DNA from: Ornithinibacillus californiensis
GTDB lineage: Bacteria; Bacillota; Bacilli; Bacillales; Amphibacillaceae
Direction: 5' to 3'
NCBI RefSeq assembly: GCF_001038485.1
Contig: NZ_LDUE01000020.1
Span: forward strand, 37,400 to 101,399
DNA length: 64,000 bases
Notes under the pieces: model-generated
Seen by the model: only the letters and a program-made list of their open reading frames with translations
Databases searched by the model: none
What the model was told of the DNA's origin: nothing
Position numbers and translations under genes: made by a program
Shown: positions 46,332 to 55,378 of the stretch, piece after piece
Layout: the number at the start of each line of letters is the position of its first letter
Numbering within the stretch: the first letter of the stretch is position 1

Positions 46332-47525
46332 TTATTTTACGGAAATAACTTGTTCCATTGATTTTAGCTGACTTTTTAATGCTTGTTGTTCATTTTCGCT
46401 TACTTTTCTATCACCATATCGTACGCGTTGATAGATATTGATGTCCGCTTCCACCCCAATACGTTTAAACCAATCCTCAATTGTTTCATGTGACTTTCTA
46501 CCTTTATTAAATTTAGTTGCTTTTCTTTCAAATTGAAAGACCATCTTTCGGATTGGGTTATTCGGCTCTTTCTTCCTTCGTTTAAATATTGATTTACTCT
46601 CATTTTCTACAATTGCCTCACGGTGTATAGGAATAGGGCTTTTCTTTTCTGCTAATTCTACATCAACATTGATCAGTCTATTCTTCACTTGTTTTCGTAT
46701 GTAGTTGATTATTATTAAAGCAAATACGAAAAGTAAAACCAAAATTACTCCCATAACTAATAACCCTGACATTTCTTCTAAGACATTATATTCCTGTAAC
46801 TCATCCCAGTACCCATCTCCATGCTTAGCTTCCTCGGGTGTTTGTTCTGGCCACCCTCTTTTCTCAACTTCAAAGAAGCTTAAGAAGTTGGATACGCCGA
46901 GAATTACATCCCCTGCTAAGTTTATAAAGCCTTGCCATATTTTAACTGTAATTTGCCTTAGCAAAGGAAAAGCTATAAAAAATAATCCAGCACCGATTAT
47001 TAATAAACCAGCAAAATATCCCGGGATTTTTCTATCAATTTGTTTTCTATCTTCTTTTACAACATGAACCATATGACTAGCTATGTATCCGAAGAATAAT
47101 AGGACAAATTGTAAGAAAGGAAACATCATAATTTGGCTATCATGAACAAAAATACTTACAATTACAGTCGCGAATACAGTCAAGAGAATATATAGGGCTT
47201 CTCTATTTATGACCTCTTGTTTCCGTATATTTATATAACTCCAAACTAGAAAGACAGAGAATAACGCACTGAAGACAAAAGGATAATCTAATAGAGAAAA
47301 TACGATAAACAAAATTGGTGCAACTACGATATTTACTTTTAGATGGGCTTTTAACTTAGTAAGAATGGAAAAAAGTATACACGCTGCAGCAATTACCGCT
47401 AGATAGCTTCCATAAGGAACAAAGAAAAACCGATGATAAAAGACTGGTATCGTAATCATAAAGATTAAGATTGCCTCACTCAAAAAGTGATAGGCATAGG
47501 CTATAAGAGGATGATTATGTTGCAT
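46332..47525 (-). CDS. membrane protein with DUF4129-like C-terminus, paralogue A
   Basis: A 397-residue paralogue of the next gene: similar N-terminal HAYYF/YAYHFLSEAI start, six spans, a loop, another span near 260, and the tail NPIRKMVFQFERKATKFNKG with ETIEDWFKRIGVEADINIYQ. The two proteins probably arose by duplication and may form a heteromer. It overlaps the DUF58 gene by 11 bases. In B. subtilis and most bacteria this position holds one transglutaminase protein (YebA-like). Confidence 0.75.
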   Translation of the reverse strand: MQHNHPLIAYAYHFLSEAILIFMITIPVFYHRFFFVPYGSYLAVIAAACILFSILTKLKAHLKVNIVVAPILFIVFSLLDYPFVFSALFSVFLVWSYINIRKQEVINREALYILLTVFATVIVSIFVHDSQIMMFPFLQFVLLFFGYIASHMVHVVKEDRKQIDRKIPGYFAGLLIIGAGLFFIAFPLLRQITVKIWQGFINLAGDVILGVSNFLSFFEVEKRGWPEQTPEEAKHGDGYWDELQEYNVLEEMSGLLVMGVILVLLFVFALIIINYIRKQVKNRLINVDVELAEKKSPIPIHREAIVENESKSIFKRRKKEPNNPIRKMVFQFERKATKFNKGRKSHETIEDWFKRIGVEADINIYQRVRYGDRKVSENEQQALKSQLKSMEQVISVK

Positions 47526-48729
47526 TCCTTTTAGCCTCCCTTGCTACTGGCCGTATACCTGCTCCACCTTCTCCTTCCACCACCTGATAAACACTGTTTT
47601 GAACTTGTTTCCATGAATTCATCATTTCCATAGAAGCACCAGGTAAATCACCGATAAAGATTATCGTCTTAGGCTTTATAAATTGCTTGCCAATATGGAA
47701 AAGCAGTTTATTAAATGGTAAAATAGGGGCTTGTTTATGTACTCTCGCCAACATCTCAAGTGCATGCATGTAATGTGTTTTCCCTTCCCCTTCATGCAGA
47801 TGAACATATGGTATTTTTCCAGGCCTTCTTGCATTAATGTAGATTTCAAATGGAATTCGCATTTTTGTCGCGTATTCACTCAGGAATGCTGTGTAAGATA
47901 AAATATTTTCTAAGTTCTTATTAAAGCTCACCATGTTTTTGTCATTTTCTGTACTTAAATTAATAATGAATACAAAGGTTCGATCCACTACCTTTTCATA
48001 AATATTAGTTTGTATTTTTTGTGTTTTAACGGTTGCTTTCCAATTAATTTTATGAAAAGGATCGCTATAGCTATAATCTCTAGTACCTAATGGACTTTGA
48101 ACATCCTCAAATGGTGAGTAATTCAAGCGACTATCTCCTGGCATCATGTGAAATACCGCATTTGCTCCTTGAACAGGTAATAGCTTCGGATAGACAATAA
48201 ATTCCGTTTGAAAAAAATCATAGTAACGAAGCCGGACCCTGCTAAAATTAAGGAGATGTGGAAAATCGAATGAAATATTTTTCACTCTAGAAACGCCCCG
48301 TTGCTCAGCACGTATAGGAAACTCTAAAATAGTTTTCTTCTTTTGGATGATAGATAATGGTAGATGTAACTCTCTCCAGTATTCCTCTTCCTTTGTTAAT
48401 GTATAGGCTTTGATGGCGGATCCTATTTGAAATGTAAATTCACCGTTTATTAAAGGAAACATCGATCTGTTTTCAATCTCAAACTTAAAGCTTTCTTCCT
48501 CTCCAGGAAAAAGCTTAACGGTTCGCTGTTTATTCTTTAAGGAGAGACTCCGCATAACACTTTTGTCGTATATTTTATAAGCAATTAAGTAAGCAGCAAA
48601 AATTCCAACTGCTATGAAGACAACAGCAGATTTAAAAATAACACCGATAATAAAGAATACACCTAACGCTAGAAGGATATAATCAAAGCTTCTAGAATCT
48701 CCTGTCCCTGCTTCCTTTCTCCACATCAT
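47515..48729 (-). CDS. DUF58 protein (YeaD-like)
   Basis: A 404-residue protein with two N-terminal membrane segments (about 14-48) and a C-terminal DUF58/vWA-like domain. The DUF58 signature is EDVQSPLGTRDYSYSDPFHKINWKATVKT-like, centred near residue 225 (key elements GTRDY, DPFHKINWKAT). It overlaps the MoxR gene as ATGA. MoxR-DUF58 pairs work as chaperone-like modules acting on membrane or metal-dependent proteins; the client is unknown. Confidence 0.85.
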   Translation of the reverse strand: MMWRKEAGTGDSRSFDYILLALGVFFIIGVIFKSAVVFIAVGIFAAYLIAYKIYDKSVMRSLSLKNKQRTVKLFPGEEESFKFEIENRSMFPLINGEFTFQIGSAIKAYTLTKEEEYWRELHLPLSIIQKKKTILEFPIRAEQRGVSRVKNISFDFPHLLNFSRVRLRYYDFFQTEFIVYPKLLPVQGANAVFHMMPGDSRLNYSPFEDVQSPLGTRDYSYSDPFHKINWKATVKTQKIQTNIYEKVVDRTFVFIINLSTENDKNMVSFNKNLENILSYTAFLSEYATKMRIPFEIYINARRPGKIPYVHLHEGEGKTHYMHALEMLARVHKQAPILPFNKLLFHIGKQFIKPKTIIFIGDLPGASMEMMNSWKQVQNSVYQVVEGEGGAGIRPVAREAKRNAT

Positions 48730-49670
48730 TGTGATACTGCTCCTTCTTCAACAGGTACTGGAACTGCTTCTAAGATTTCATTTACTACCTGTTCGGAAGT
48801 TTTCTTAATTGATCCTTCCATAGTTAATATTAAACGATGTTCAAAGACAAACGGTGTTAGTCTCTTAATATCATCAGGCGTAACAAACTCTCTTTCTTGT
48901 AAAAATGCACGTGCTTGGCTTGCTCGCATTAGTGCCAGCATCCCCCTTGGACTAATTCCTAATTCAACATCATGATGATTTCTTGAAGCATGAACTAAAT
49001 CAAGTAGGTAATCATATACAACATCAGAGATAGTGATTTGTTTAATATTTTCTTGAACGGTTCTAATCTCTTCTAAAGATAAAGCTGCTTGAATCTCTTC
49101 ATATGGGTCATTCATGCGATAAGTGGTTAAGATTTGTTTTTCTTCTTCTTTTGTTGGGTATCCGATATCTACTTTAAACAAGAAACGGTCTAATTGAGCT
49201 TCTGGTAATGGGAAAGTTCCATAGTTGCTTTCCACCGGGTTTTGAGTTGCAATTACAATAAATGGTGCGTCTACTTTAATCGTTTCACCATCAATTGTAG
49301 ATTGATATTCTTCCATTACTTCTAATAAACTCGATTGTGTTTTTGGTGTTGCACGGTTAATTTCATCGGCTAAAAGTACATTCGATACTACTGGACCAAC
49401 TCGTAATTCAAAATCTTGTGTTTTTGGATTAAAGAAACGAATCCCAGTTACGTCACTAGGCAGTACATCAGGTGTAAACTGAACACGACTAAACTTACCA
49501 TCCATTACTTTAGCGAAACTCTTTGCTAGCTTTGTTTTACCAGTTCCTGGAACCGATTCTAGTAAAACATGCCCTCCTGCAAACATTGCTGTGAAAAGAA
49601 GGTCTACCACATCCTCTTTTCCGTAGATTACACGATTTAATGCTTCCCTTGCTAGTTTAATATTCTCCAT
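48726..49670 (-). CDS. MoxR-family AAA ATPase (YeaC-like)
   Basis: A 314-residue AAA+ ATPase of the MoxR family. Walker A SVPGTGKTKLAK is at about residues 38-49. Walker B is LLADEINRATPKTQSSLLEVM; sensor 1 is IATQNPVE and the arginine-finger region ISPRGMLALMRASQA. It is first in a four-gene operon with DUF58 and the two membrane paralogues. GGGGGTATA precedes the ATG. It is predicted to act as a chaperone for maturation of a partner complex. Confidence 0.92.
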   Translation of the reverse strand: MENIKLAREALNRVIYGKEDVVDLLFTAMFAGGHVLLESVPGTGKTKLAKSFAKVMDGKFSRVQFTPDVLPSDVTGIRFFNPKTQDFELRVGPVVSNVLLADEINRATPKTQSSLLEVMEEYQSTIDGETIKVDAPFIVIATQNPVESNYGTFPLPEAQLDRFLFKVDIGYPTKEEEKQILTTYRMNDPYEEIQAALSLEEIRTVQENIKQITISDVVYDYLLDLVHASRNHHDVELGISPRGMLALMRASQARAFLQEREFVTPDDIKRLTPFVFEHRLILTMEGSIKKTSEQVVNEILEAVPVPVEEGAVSQ

Positions 49671-49791
49671 TTCTATACCCCCAGTAATTATAATAATTTG
49701 ACAATTAATGCAATTATAACATGTTTTAATATTTTAATACGAGTCAATTAGCGCGAAGGTTTCAGATTTCCAACTTATATTTTAACCATAC

Positions 49792-49821
49792 AAAAACGCA
49801 CTGCAATACTTTTACAGTGCG
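49792..49821 (-). terminator. terminator after the CNNM/CBS gene
   Basis: The stem cgcactg / cagtgcg with an 11-base loop is followed by five Ts on the minus strand. Confidence 0.85.
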
Positions 49822-49845
49822 TCAATGCTTACTATTCATAGATTG

Positions 49846-51159
49846 CTACTCTAGTGAACCTTCTTCTAGGTCCTGAGTTAACTCTGATTTTACGATACGT
49901 ATTTTCTTAATTTGATAACCATCGTTTTCTTCTACTATAAACTGATACCTATCATGTTCCACTGTAGTACCTTTTTTCGCTTCTACATTATGGTTAATGA
50001 TCCATCCAGCAATTGTATCCACTTCTTCTTCATCAAGGTCAATATCTAAATACTCATTAACTTCATATAATAACACTTTACCATCAACTACAATAGAACC
50101 GTCTTCTAGTTCCTCAATCATCGGGGTCTCATGCGTATCAAATTCATCACGGATTTCTCCTACGATTTCTTCTAAGATGTCCTCAACTGTAATTAAACCT
50201 GCAGTTCCACCGTATTCATCAACAACGATAGACATATGAATACGTTCCTTCTGCATACGTAATAATACTTGTTTAATCGGTGTTGATTCTGATACATGAA
50301 GAATCGGTCGAATATGCGGTTCAATGGATTCCTTTTCACTCGTTATATGTCCTGTGAATAATTCTTTAATATTGATTAGTCCAATAATATGGTCTTTATC
50401 TCCATCAGCTACTGGATACCTTGTGTATTGCCCCTCGCGGATGACATTAATATTCGTCTCATAGCTATCTTCTTTAAAAAAGCAAACCATTTCGGTTCGT
50501 GGTACCATGATTTCTCTTGCGACACGTTCATCAAATTCAAAAATATTATTCACGTACATCATTTCTGCTTTATTTATTTCACCATTCTTGTAGCTCTCCG
50601 TAAGAATTAAACGTAATTCTTCTTCCGAATGTGCATCATTTTCTTGAACGGATTTAAACCCAAGTAAGCGAACGAATAGCTTTGCAGTTCCATTCAAAAT
50701 GAACGTAATAGGAGTTAAGATGAACCGAACAAATAGTAGAGGCTTCGCCAAGCTTAAAGCTAATACTTCAGGTTTATTCGTAGCTATAACTTTCGGTACT
50801 AATTCACCTAAAACGACACGTACAAACAGAATTATGAAAAAGGCAATTATAAATGCTAGGAAACTAGATAAACTAGCCGATTCTAAATTAACGAAAATTG
50901 GTTGGATTGTTTTCTCTACAAAATCTTTACCTAACCATCCAAGTCCTAGTGCAGTAATTGTAATACCAATCTGACACACATTTATAAAAGCATCGAGATT
51001 GTCATCAATTTTTTTCAAACTAACCGCTCTAGAATTACCTTCTTCAATTAATTGGTCTATTCGACTAGAACGAACCTTTACAATAGCAAATTCGGTTGCT
51101 ACAAAGAATGCGGTTAGCAATATCAATGCAGCAACCCACAGTAAGTTAACTATATCCAA
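49846..51159 (-). CDS. CNNM/CorC-family membrane protein with CBS pair
   Basis: A 437-residue protein of the hemolysin C/CNNM family, often annotated as hemolysin and now linked to Mg2+ or Co2+ transport. It has an N-terminal DUF21 domain with four spans, with CQIGITITALGLGWLG and ELVPKVIA as hallmarks. Two CBS motifs follow, MVPRTEMVCF...YPVADGDKDHIIGL and VDEYGGTAGLITVEDILEEIVGEI. It ends with a CorC_HlyC domain. No Mg2+ riboswitch was seen in the leader. Confidence 0.9.
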   Translation of the reverse strand: MDIVNLLWVAALILLTAFFVATEFAIVKVRSSRIDQLIEEGNSRAVSLKKIDDNLDAFINVCQIGITITALGLGWLGKDFVEKTIQPIFVNLESASLSSFLAFIIAFFIILFVRVVLGELVPKVIATNKPEVLALSLAKPLLFVRFILTPITFILNGTAKLFVRLLGFKSVQENDAHSEEELRLILTESYKNGEINKAEMMYVNNIFEFDERVAREIMVPRTEMVCFFKEDSYETNINVIREGQYTRYPVADGDKDHIIGLINIKELFTGHITSEKESIEPHIRPILHVSESTPIKQVLLRMQKERIHMSIVVDEYGGTAGLITVEDILEEIVGEIRDEFDTHETPMIEELEDGSIVVDGKVLLYEVNEYLDIDLDEEEVDTIAGWIINHNVEAKKGTTVEHDRYQFIVEENDGYQIKKIRIVKSELTQDLEEGSLE

Positions 51160-51209
51160 TTAAGATCCTCGTATCATTAGATACAGAGGATTTCACCTCC
51201 TGATATTTA

Positions 51210-51386
51210 TCAATCTAATATAATAACCGTCCAATCTGTAGATGATTCCATCCAATAGGGAATGAGAACATCTTCAAATCGTCTCTTATAAACATATAGG
51301 TTTACCTTCCCATGAGAATCACCTACCTCCCTATCATAATTATATTCTATCTTTTTCTTTGAGTCTACAAAATTATTTGCATACAT
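51210..51386 (-). CDS. candidate 58-residue protein, unknown function
   Basis: A frame of 58 codons beginning MYANNFVDSKKKIEYNYDRE and continuing with GKVNLYVYKRRFEDVLIPYW and a STDWTVIILD end. The mix of charged and aromatic residues looks like a folded protein. It runs in the direction of the CNNM gene, 50 bases before it. The ribosome site is poor (GGAG 12 bases before the ATG; GAGA nearer). It would be divergent from yitT if that starts at or after 51422. I do not recognise it. Confidence 0.45.
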   Translation of the reverse strand: MYANNFVDSKKKIEYNYDREVGDSHGKVNLYVYKRRFEDVLIPYWMESSTDWTVIILD

Positions 51387-51421
51387 TTCTCATGATTTCT
51401 CCGTGTTTTTCATACAATAGG

Positions 51422-52042
51422 ATGATAACTTGGACAAGGTGGTTAGAAAAGTTGATTCAAAAAATAATAGCCATATTAAGCGGGAGTCTATTTATATCAA
51501 TTGGTATTAACTTTTTTGCTATCCCGCATCACTTATTGGACGGGGGGATGATTGGACTTGGCCTAATTGGCAAGTATGCCTTTGAATTGCAACCTGGTCT
51601 AACAATTATTGTATTAAGTATACCTCTATACCTCGTTGCGTTCTTTTATGAGCGGAATTACTTTTATAATGGTATTCATGGCCTATTAGTTTCATCCTTT
51701 TTTATAGATTTTTTCCGACCTCTTTCAGAGTATTCCACGATTCCAATATTTATAAGTAGTATTAGTGCTGGATTTATGATTGGCATTGGTATTAGTATTA
51801 TGTTGATCAATAACATTAGTACAGGAGGATCTGATCTTTTAGCTTTAATTTTATCTAAGATCACCTCCATAAATGTTGCCCTATTTATACTTACTTTCGA
51901 CGGTTTGGTGATTCTACTTGGCTCTATATTCATTCCAGAAACGACTATTCTCTACTCTGCATTATTAATTGGAACCGTTGGATTTACAGCTCTTTTTATT
52001 ACAAGCTTCATGAGAATGAATAAAAGTAGCTCTCCTATATGA
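51422..52042 (+). CDS. YitT-family membrane protein
   Basis: A protein of about 206 residues with five to six spans. It has the YitT/DUF161 features SLFISIGINFFAIPHHLLDGGMIGLGLI and GIGISIMLINNISTGGSDLLALIL. The DUF2179 cytosolic domain found in many YitT proteins is absent, so this is the short form. The start is uncertain: ATG 51422, or TTG 51452 with AAGGTGG nine bases upstream, which has the better ribosome site. Transport function is unknown. Confidence 0.8.
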   Translation: MITWTRWLEKLIQKIIAILSGSLFISIGINFFAIPHHLLDGGMIGLGLIGKYAFELQPGLTIIVLSIPLYLVAFFYERNYFYNGIHGLLVSSFFIDFFRPLSEYSTIPIFISSISAGFMIGIGISIMLINNISTGGSDLLALILSKITSINVALFILTFDGLVILLGSIFIPETTILYSALLIGTVGFTALFITSFMRMNKSSSPI

Positions 52043-52052
52043 AGAGCTACTT
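52024..52052. terminator. bidirectional terminator between yitT-like gene and BCCT gene
   Basis: Perfect stem aagtagctct / agagctactt with a nine-base loop. It contains the stop codons of both convergent genes. Confidence 0.8.
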
Positions 52053-53558
52053 CAGTTCTTTTCCATCTTTTTTAGCAAGCTCGGTGTCTTTTAAAAGCTT
52101 GATAAAAGCAATAACTATTAATACTAATATGATAGTGAATGGTAATGCAGATATAAGGGAGGCAGTTTGAAGAGCATCTAATCCCCCAGCTAATAATAAA
52201 ACTACTGCTATCGCTGTGATTAAAATACCCCAAATAATTTTCACGATTAATACCGGATTTAGACTACCTTTTGAAGTCATGCTACTTAAAATATAAGTCG
52301 CAGAGTCAGCAGATGTTACTAAGAACGTAAATATTAATAAAATAGATAGAATAGACATTATGGTTTTAAGCGGCATTACGCCAAATGTCTCAAATAAAGC
52401 AACGGCGACATCTTTATTAACAGCCTCAGCTATTCCCGTTCCATTGATTAGGTCACTATAGAGTGCTGTCCCTCCAAAAGCTGCTATCCACAAACATGCA
52501 ATGGCTGGCGGTACAACAAGAACCCCGAAAATAAATTCCCGGATTGTTCTCCCTCTAGAGACTCTTGCGACAAACGCCCCCACAAACGGAGACCAAGCTA
52601 TTGCCCATGCCCAATAGAAAATGGTCCAATCACGAACCCAACTTCCCCCCCGATATGGTGTTAATCGCAAGCTATACTCTATAAAATTGGTTAAATAATC
52701 ACCTAATCCAAGCACAAACGAATTTAAGATAAATACAGTTGGACCAGCAAAGAAAACAAATAGAAGCACCAATAAGGCTAAACCAAGATTCAAATTACTT
52801 AACCATTTAATGCCCTTATTTAATCCAGTACTAGAGGATAACAGGTACAAAGCAAGCATGACAGTCGCTATAATTAATTGAATCCAAGTAGTATTCGGAA
52901 TACCAAAAGTGCTGGATAATCCACCAGTCATTTGAAGGATACCAAGACCTAGCGATGTTGCAACTCCCATTACTGTTGCAATTACGGCTAATGAATCAAT
53001 GGTATTCCTTACTATTTTATGACCACCCACCACTGGTTTAATAGCGGTTGATATAAGGCCATTCTTTTCCTTTTTAAACTGATTATAGGCAATAATTAAT
53101 CCTACTACAGCAAATACAGACCATTGACTAATTCCCCAGTGAAAGAAAGAGTAGCCCATCGCAATTCTTGCAGCCTCTTCGGATTTACCTACCAAGTCAG
53201 GAAAAGGTGTCGAGAAAAAGTGTGACATAGGCTCCGCAACTCCCCAGAAAACTAATCCTGATCCAAATCCTGCAGAGAACAACATTCCTATCCAAGTAAA
53301 AAAAGGATATTCAGGTTTTGAATTTTGCGGCCCAAGTCGTATCTTTCCATATTTACTAATAGAAAGTGCAAGAAGAAATATGATAAAAGCAAATACTGCT
53401 AGTAAATATAGCCAACCAAAGTTAATAGTAGTGAAATTAAAGAGTGTTTGAGCAATTTCACGAAATCTCTTTGGTAAAAATGCTCCTAATATAACAAGTA
53501 AAGATATGACACATACGGAAACATAAAATACGGGGTTACGATAAGATTGGTTTTTCAT
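52047..53558 (-). CDS. BCCT-family transporter (betaine/choline/carnitine)
   Basis: A 503-residue, 12-span transporter of the BCCT family for compatible solutes. The tryptophan-rich TM8 segment is clear as DWTIFYWAWAIAWSPFVGAFVARVSRGRT, with key WAWAIAWSPF. GSGLVFWGVAEPMSHF and YSFFHWGISQWSVF are further signatures. It resembles OpuD/BetL-type glycine betaine carriers and is a likely osmostress gene. Specificity between betaine, choline and ectoine cannot be read here. Confidence 0.93.
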   Translation of the reverse strand: MKNQSYRNPVFYVSVCVISLLVILGAFLPKRFREIAQTLFNFTTINFGWLYLLAVFAFIIFLLALSISKYGKIRLGPQNSKPEYPFFTWIGMLFSAGFGSGLVFWGVAEPMSHFFSTPFPDLVGKSEEAARIAMGYSFFHWGISQWSVFAVVGLIIAYNQFKKEKNGLISTAIKPVVGGHKIVRNTIDSLAVIATVMGVATSLGLGILQMTGGLSSTFGIPNTTWIQLIIATVMLALYLLSSSTGLNKGIKWLSNLNLGLALLVLLFVFFAGPTVFILNSFVLGLGDYLTNFIEYSLRLTPYRGGSWVRDWTIFYWAWAIAWSPFVGAFVARVSRGRTIREFIFGVLVVPPAIACLWIAAFGGTALYSDLINGTGIAEAVNKDVAVALFETFGVMPLKTIMSILSILLIFTFLVTSADSATYILSSMTSKGSLNPVLIVKIIWGILITAIAVVLLLAGGLDALQTASLISALPFTIILVLIVIAFIKLLKDTELAKKDGKELK

Positions 53559-53664
53559 ACTAATTCCTTTCTAAAAGAGAATTTCATTAGCATGATTTAT
53601 TCTACTTCAATCCTACTGTTTTATACGATAGCAAAAAGTACGCCACGTCCTAAATAAATTTAAA

Positions 53665-53699
53665 AGGTCAAATTTCTCATAATCTGAGAAATTTGACCT
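53665..53699 (-). terminator. terminator after the CwlO-like gene
   Basis: Perfect 15-base stem aggtcaaatttctca / tgagaaatttgacct with a five-base loop; the minus strand continues TTTTA. It lies 23 bases past the stop. Confidence 0.88.
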
Positions 53700-53721
53700 C
53701 AAAGGAATGTATTGTAAATAA

Positions 53722-54918
53722 TTAATTAACTACTCGTCTTACATGGCCGGCAAAGTGGTTTTTCCAATATCCAGATGTCATATCTGCAACAGCTAAGCCA
53801 GTTGAATTTTGCGCGCCAATAAATTTACCGTTTCCAATGTAAATCCCGACGTGACCATTTCTTTTATACGTATCAAAGAATACTAAGTCACCAGGCTTGA
53901 TATCACTATAGGAAATCTGTGTACCAGAGTATTGCATTGCTGACGTACTAGATGGAAGATATACACCGGCTTGTCCATAAGCCCAAGATACAAATCCAGA
54001 ACAATCAAATCCACCAGGACCTTTACCAGCCCATACATACGGTGTACCCAAATGTGGGTAACCTGCATTGATCGCTGTTTGGATAGTATTGCTTGAAACA
54101 ACAGGTTTATTCTGCGTACTATTTTTACTTAACTGTGTTAATGAACCGTTAGATTTAGATGTATCACTAGTACCTGTTGAAGCTACCGGGTTAGAGGCAG
54201 TACGTTTTGCCGCTAACTGACGATTAACCTGTGCTTCGATGGAAGCTAGTTGGCTTTCTTTCATTTGCAGTTCTTCAATTTTAGCTTGTAGACTTTCTTC
54301 TTTATCACTTAGTTCTTTCTTCTTAGCCTCATTTTGTTCCTTTTGTGTAAGAATCGTTTCTTGCATACCTTCAAGTTCTGTTTGCAATTCGGATAACTCA
54401 GCTAATTTCTCTGCAACTTCTACTTTATCATCTTCTAATTGATTAACTAAATCAGCATCTGAGGATGTAATCTTATTAATAGCGGTTACTCGACTAATGA
54501 AGTCAGAAAAGCTGCTAGAACCAAAAATCACATCAAGAAAACCAATATTACCACCATTTTTTTGGTAGTTAACCATTCGGTTACTTAAAATATCGTAACG
54601 TCTCTCAATTTCTTCTTCTAGTTCTGCAATTTCTTCTTTAGTAGTTTTAACTTGTTCATTTGTCTCGTCGATCATTTGTTGGTTAGACTTTAATGCTTCT
54701 TCGACTTGTTTAATCTCTTCATTTAATTCTTCTAATTCTAACATTACGTCAGCGATTTGCGCTTCGGCATTGGATAGTTGACTTTGAACTTCAGATCGCT
54801 CACTTTGAATCTGTGATTGACGGTTGTTTAAATTATCTGCATGTACAGAATCAATAGCTAAATTACTTGTCAAGCCCACTACGGCAACTGTAGCAATTGT
54901 TATGAAAGACTTCTTCAC
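53722..54918 (-). CDS. cwlO: CwlO-like D,L-endopeptidase (coiled coil + NlpC/P60)
   Basis: A 398-residue secreted cell-wall hydrolase. It has a signal peptide of about 27 residues, a PcsB/CwlO-type coiled coil (about 30-235) with the NGGNIGFLDVIFGSSSFSDF break, and a Ser/Thr/Asn linker. The C-terminal NlpC/P60 domain has catalytic C306 in FDCSGF and H356 in NGHVGIY. In B. subtilis CwlO is activated by FtsEX and needed for elongation. The start is GTG at 54918 after GGGGGAAA. Assignment to CwlO over other hydrolases rests on domain order. Confidence 0.88.
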   Translation of the reverse strand: MKKSFITIATVAVVGLTSNLAIDSVHADNLNNRQSQIQSERSEVQSQLSNAEAQIADVMLELEELNEEIKQVEEALKSNQQMIDETNEQVKTTKEEIAELEEEIERRYDILSNRMVNYQKNGGNIGFLDVIFGSSSFSDFISRVTAINKITSSDADLVNQLEDDKVEVAEKLAELSELQTELEGMQETILTQKEQNEAKKKELSDKEESLQAKIEELQMKESQLASIEAQVNRQLAAKRTASNPVASTGTSDTSKSNGSLTQLSKNSTQNKPVVSSNTIQTAINAGYPHLGTPYVWAGKGPGGFDCSGFVSWAYGQAGVYLPSSTSAMQYSGTQISYSDIKPGDLVFFDTYKRNGHVGIYIGNGKFIGAQNSTGLAVADMTSGYWKNHFAGHVRRVVN

Positions 54919-55117
54919 TTTCTTTCCCCCGCTTTCCGAGACATCCTACTAGTCTACTAAATCTATTTATCTATATTTCGAGTCTATTAAGTCTATTATT
55001 AGTTAATTAGTAGTATAGCACCTCATAGTTTCATGAGTATTTTAGTTGTGTTACAAATAGATTTCAATAGATAGTAGTAGGTACTAATAGTTTGTCTATA
55101 AGCCAAGAGAAAGCTGT

Positions 55118-55231
55118 GTCAAAAGTAATACCATCAAAAGTAAATCCGAACATTATTAGTGCACATAACCCGCCCCAGAAATATGGTAATTGTCCGTATT
55201 TACATTCCTTTGATTTAGTTATGTCCCAGAC
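55118..55231 (+). repeat. decayed relative of the 5279-5520 repeat unit (copy 4)
   Basis: The left part, gtaaatccgaacattattagtg... through ccccagaaatat, matches 5311-5357. The right part, tttacattccttt...tagttatgtcccaga, matches the far end of the copy-1 unit. The structured core and one arm are missing, and the left terminal repeat is altered. It looks like an internal deletion of the same unit. Confidence 0.85.
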
Positions 55232-55254
55232 TGAATTTAATGAAAATACCACGT

Positions 55255-55315
55255 AAACCCACTCCGCCAATATGAATTGCCTTTACTACCAACAATTTAT
55301 TATCGGAGTGGGTTT
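55255..55315 (-). terminator. probable terminator beyond aceA
   Basis: Perfect 12-base arms aaacccactccg (55255-55266) and cggagtgggttt (55304-55315) flank a 37-base loop. The T-run on either side is poor, so termination is likely but not certain. Confidence 0.5.
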
Positions 55316-55378
55316 ATTGTTCATATTTTAATCTCTTGTAGAAGTGATTTTGTCCTATTGCCTTTATATTTTTAGTTC

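Larger units (their letters stand above)
54919..55378. other. 460-base intergenic region between cwlO-like gene and aceA
   Basis: It holds the AT-rich cwlO leader (54919-55080), a decayed repeat relative (55118-55231) and a hairpin near the aceA end (55255-55315). I see no convincing gene here. Confidence 0.6.

Noticed and set aside
55064..55270. 68-codon minus-strand frame near 55.1 kb
   Set aside because: It is created by the decayed repeat and has no ribosome site or recognisable domain.
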